In this document: piece after piece, positions 61,005-64,000 of the stretch
How the letters are laid out: each line of letters starts with the position of its first letter
Position numbering within the stretch: the first letter of the stretch is position 1
The notes under the pieces: generated by a model
Seen by the model: only the letters and a program-made list of their open reading frames with translations
Databases searched by the model: none
What the model was told of the DNA's origin: nothing
Source of the DNA: CAVTLG01 sp963735495
Lineage (GTDB): Bacteria; Chloroflexota; Ktedonobacteria; Ktedonobacterales; Ktedonobacteraceae
DNA: 64,000 nucleotides
Assembly: GCA_963735495.1 (NCBI GenBank)
Contig: CAVTLG010000014.1
Location: 806,001-870,000, forward strand
Direction of reading: 5' to 3'
Made by a program: the position numbers and the translations under genes

Positions 61005-62468
61005 ATGGAAATAACACACATTCAGGATGATTTCGATCTCTGTTACCGGGCTATTTGCAGCCGTGATTCCCGCTTCGATGGACGCTTCTTCACGGCGGTT
61101 ACTACGACGGGTATCTACTGTCGGCCTATTTGCCCGGCAGCAACGCCATATGCGCAGCATGTGCGCTTCTATGCCTGTGCTGCAGCGGCGGAAGCTGCCG
61201 GTTTTCGGGCCTGTCGCCGCTGTCACCCGGAAGCGAGTCCGGGTTCTCCAGACTGGGATGTGCGGGCTGACCTGGTTGCCCGTGCGCTACGCCTCATCGC
61301 CGATGGCGTGATTGATACTGAGGGAGTTGCAGGGCTTGCCCAGCGGTTGGCTGTTGGTGTGCGGCATCTGCATCGCGAACTCGTGGCAGGGGTAGGCGTT
61401 GGTCCGCTAGCCCTGGCGCGCAGCCGTCGGGCCCAAACTGCTCGTCTGCTGATCGACCAGACGGACCTCTCGCTTGCCACAGTTGCCTTTACTGCGGGGT
61501 TCAGCAGTATCCGCCAATTCAACGAGTCGATGCAGTCAGCTTTTGGCTGCCCACCATCTGCATTTCGTCGGCATGCACTGCCACACGGTTCAGGTGATGG
61601 GAAACTGACCTTACGCTTGCTATATCGCCCACCGTTTGACGCCGCAACGTTGCTCACCTACCTTGGACGTAGAGCCATTCCCGGAGTCGAAGAAATTGCT
61701 GATGGGCGTTACCGGCGGACAATCGTACTGGCGAGGTCAAAGGGCATCATCGAACTGGAGCCGATGACTGAAGCTGGATGCGTGCTGGTGCATCTGTGCC
61801 TCAGTGACTTGCGTGATCTTAGTGTACTGGTGCAGCGCTGCCGGCAGGTATTTGATCTTGATGCTGACCCGGCTGCTATCAACGCAGTGCTGGCTGATGA
61901 TCCCATGCTCGCGCCTCTGGTCGCGGCCAGACCCGGGCTACGCGTGGCGGGAGCCGTCAACGGATTTGAGCTTGCGGTGCGTGCTATCCTGGGGCAGCAA
62001 GTCTCTGTAGCCGGGGCGACAACATTGGCTGGGCGTATTGTGACCACGCTCGGAGAGCCTCTGGCCGAGCGTAATGGTGCATTGACGCATCTCTTCCCTT
62101 CGCCAGAGGTCATGGCGCAGGCCGATCTGAGCGGATTGGGCATCACACAGGGTCGCATCAGCGCGCTGCGAGCATTAGCGCAAAGCGTAGCGGCGGGTGA
62201 TCTGGTGTTAGATTACAGTGCTGATCGTGCACGGACGGTGGCACAATTGCAGATGTTGCCAGGGGTGGGACCCTGGACAGCATCCTATATTGCGATGCGC
62301 GCACTCGGCGACCCGGATGCGCTGCCAGTTACTGATCTGGGGCTGCGACGAGCTCTTGAACGGTATGGGCTGGCTGCCGACCCTCGCAGTATCATTGCGC
62401 GTGCCGAGGCATGGCGTCCGTGGCGTGCATATGCGACACATCACTTGTGGAATAGCCTTGCTCCTTAA
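61005..62468 (+). CDS. Ada-AlkA fusion: methyl-sensing AraC regulator and 3-methyladenine glycosylase
   Basis: About 487 residues. The Ada zinc domain has four Cys (GIYCRPICPA and FRACRRCHPEA), the first of which accepts methyl groups from phosphotriesters. The AraC DNA-binding domain follows (GVAGLAQRLAVGVRHLHREL and LATVAFTAGFSSIRQFNESM). The AlkA N-domain (LRLLYRPPFDAATLLTYLGR) leads to an HhH-GPD glycosylase (AVRAILGQQVSVAGATTLAG, LPGVGPWTASYIAMRALG, catalytic Asp in LPVTDLGLRRAL). This fusion, with Ogt separate, is common in actinobacteria and Chloroflexota. Start 61005 lacks a strong ribosome site. Confidence 0.95.
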   Translation: MEITHIQDDFDLCYRAICSRDSRFDGRFFTAVTTTGIYCRPICPAATPYAQHVRFYACAAAAEAAGFRACRRCHPEASPGSPDWDVRADLVARALRLIADGVIDTEGVAGLAQRLAVGVRHLHRELVAGVGVGPLALARSRRAQTARLLIDQTDLSLATVAFTAGFSSIRQFNESMQSAFGCPPSAFRRHALPHGSGDGKLTLRLLYRPPFDAATLLTYLGRRAIPGVEEIADGRYRRTIVLARSKGIIELEPMTEAGCVLVHLCLSDLRDLSVLVQRCRQVFDLDADPAAINAVLADDPMLAPLVAARPGLRVAGAVNGFELAVRAILGQQVSVAGATTLAGRIVTTLGEPLAERNGALTHLFPSPEVMAQADLSGLGITQGRISALRALAQSVAAGDLVLDYSADRARTVAQLQMLPGVGPWTASYIAMRALGDPDALPVTDLGLRRALERYGLAADPRSIIARAEAWRPWRAYATHHLWNSLAP

Positions 62469-62533
62469 CCCTCATAATCACAAGAAATCGTCCGATCTTG
62501 GCAAATAGCATTGGCCTGAAATTTTTGGTAGCT

Positions 62534-64000
62534 CTACCAAATCAGAGATAGACTATAAGGAGCGGTATACCTCATTGATGATGAACCTTTTTTGGGCAGG
62601 GTTGCTACTATGTGGTCAAGCATCTGCTGCCTGACATTATAAGAAATGGAATAATCATGCCATCGTTCTTCATTCAAGTTTGTGAGCCTATTAATAGCGT
62701 GTTGTTTACTTGCTTTGTCGAAAATGGATTGCATCACACGTAAGCTTTCTTCCTTATCAGAAAAGTTGCGTAGATTAAGGTGATATTCTCGTATCAATGC
62801 TGCAACATCTAATGGAAATACCCCTCTCGTGCTCTCGGAGCTGGTTACTTTCTTAGCATCGGCACGAAAAAGTACAACCTGCTCTGCGGGCGTTTTGTGA
62901 GGATCAAATTTTTGCATAAGAGTCTCTGGAACGAGTTCGTATCCTGGAGCTTTCTGCCGAAACTTCCTTGCCACTGCTAGATGTGCAATATTGTTGCTGT
63001 TATTAGTCAGGTCCGCGAAATATTCAAAAGGTACACCGCCTGGTTGTGGCATAACGGTATCGGGGGCAAAGTTTGCCTGCTTCGCTCTAATTGAAAGGAT
63101 CCATGTGTCCGTCTTTTCTTCGGTTGCAAGGACACTCGTTTTTAAGCTTCTTATCGCCTACCATCAAAAATCCATCACGGAAGCGCAGTGGCTCTAAATT
63201 TGTTTGTTTTTCTGCTTTGTTATCTGCGGATTGTTTCCCTTTCGCTGTTTTCTCGTCTTTGGGTTTCACTATGTGTATTTCGTAGGTTTTGCTATCCAGG
63301 CGCAAGCTCTGTAAGCTCACGCCAAGTTCGTATAAAATATGAGCCGCCACTGCAAGATAGCTTTCCAACTTTTTCCCAACGAGATTTTGCTCGAGGAGAA
63401 ATGAGGCCGAATCGCTTGCCAGATCAGTATCAACGTCTTGGTGATATTTGCTTCTGTACTTCCTGGACAAGAGGCCGGCATAATGTTTTACTTTTTTGGT
63501 CCGTAATGCTTCTGAAGCGCTACTAATATCTTTAGTCTTTGATGCTTCGCGCTTGGATTTGCTTGTGGTGCTACTCTCAGCAGCTTGACTCGTTTTTAAT
63601 TTCGAAAGTCTTAATAACATTTCCATCTCTTCTCTGCGGCTGGATGTATCTAGTTGCTTGGTGAGTTTGCTCACTTCTTGCTGAAGATCACTTTGCCGCT
63701 GAAGTAACTCTTGAAGTAACTTTTGTTGTTGTTTTGTTATCTGTTGGGGCGCTGTTCCTGCGAGGTCTCGAAATTTGCTTTCGAGAGCGGCCTGTTGCTG
63801 TTCTTGATCTGTGATTTGGATGCGAGTACGTGCGGATTTATCTTTAGCGATGGCTATATCTGCCCGATTTTTAGCTATTTGGTTCTCTAAGGGCTGCCTG
63901 GCTGGAGCGTAATAATAATCGATAATGGCTTGTACCTTTCTACTGTCGCGCTGTGCATCTATCACCGAGGACATCCTCGCGTCTATATATTTTTGCGCCT
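62534..64000 (-). pseudogene. Unknown coiled-coil protein, 5' partial and frameshifted
   Basis: The frame is open to the right edge (ARMSSVIDAQRDSRKV...), so the true start lies outside. Long coiled-coil helices rich in Gln/Lys/Glu (PLENQIAKNRADIAIAKDKS, QQQKLLQELLQRQSDLQQEV) precede a compact part (VGKKLESYLAVAAHILYELG, RFRDGFLMVGDKKLK). The frame ends at 63087, but removing one A from the five-A run (63139-63143) continues it as TSVLATEEKTDTWILSIRAK, then QANFAPDTVMPQPGGVPFEY and on to 62534. The C-terminal part has a helical HEPN-like feel but no firm match. Function unknown. Confidence 0.7.

Noticed and set aside
1..64000. tRNA and rRNA genes
   Set aside because: Intergenic regions were read for cloverleaf hallmarks and rRNA blocks; none were convincing.

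Overview
The window looks like a chromosomal stretch of a filamentous, multicellular-type Chloroflexota, most likely class Ktedonobacteria. This is inferred from gene content and not from a marker-gene comparison. The clues are very large GAF/PAS histidine kinases, a TIR/NB-ARC/TPR STAND protein, an XRE-TPR regulator, a MalT-like LuxR regulator, DUF4388 proteins, DUF4012 and choice-of-anchor C surface proteins, and a GyrB/GyrA-type pair. No rRNA, tRNA or CRISPR array was seen.

Layout. 0-5 kb: the end of a berberine-bridge-type FAD oxidase, relics of a DUF2182 gene and an unknown gene, a STAND protein with its P-loop deleted, and a CoxG-like protein. 5-13 kb: a repeat-containing orphan protein, an HD hydrolase coupled to a sensor kinase, a mini J-protein, a zinc-ribbon protein and a solitary TnpB element. 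13-22.8 kb: a broken XRE-TPR regulator, a type IIA topoisomerase operon, DUF4342, a broken EVE protein, a class IV aminotransferase and an HhH protein. 23-26.2 kb: a GntR-controlled sulfur-type operon (TauE, DUF1634, D-cysteine desulfhydrase) that is broken twice. The TauE break is a clean 102-bp MITE-like insertion with a 5-bp target duplication. 26.7-37.5 kb: DUF4388 genes, an M48 peptidase fused to a choice-of-anchor C domain, two orphan membrane genes, a six-hairpin glycosidase and a dCache sensor with no output domain. 37.8-45 kb: a marR-ABC-ABC exporter operon, a cytochrome P450 and a Baeyer-Villiger-type monooxygenase. 45-53.8 kb: a gene-poor stretch with a possible structured RNA, an orphan gene, a DUF4012 protein, and a GC-rich segment with a MalT-like regulator, a small orphan and a DinB protein. 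54-60 kb: a permease, SDR and glutamine-synthetase-like cluster (probably polyamine or amino-acid use), then DUF6325 and SHOCT proteins. 60-64 kb: divergent alkylation-repair genes ogt and ada-alkA around a 15-bp dyad, and a coiled-coil orphan gene running off the right edge.

Two themes stand out. First, at least eight genes are interrupted by a single-base shift, and one added or removed base restores a well-conserved protein in each. Several of these bases lie in short homopolymers, so they may be sequencing indels or recent pseudogenisation, and raw reads are needed to decide. Second, at least six short inverted-repeat elements (55-115 bp) lie between or inside genes, including the demonstrable insertion in TauE. 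This suggests the chromosome carries several families of miniature elements.
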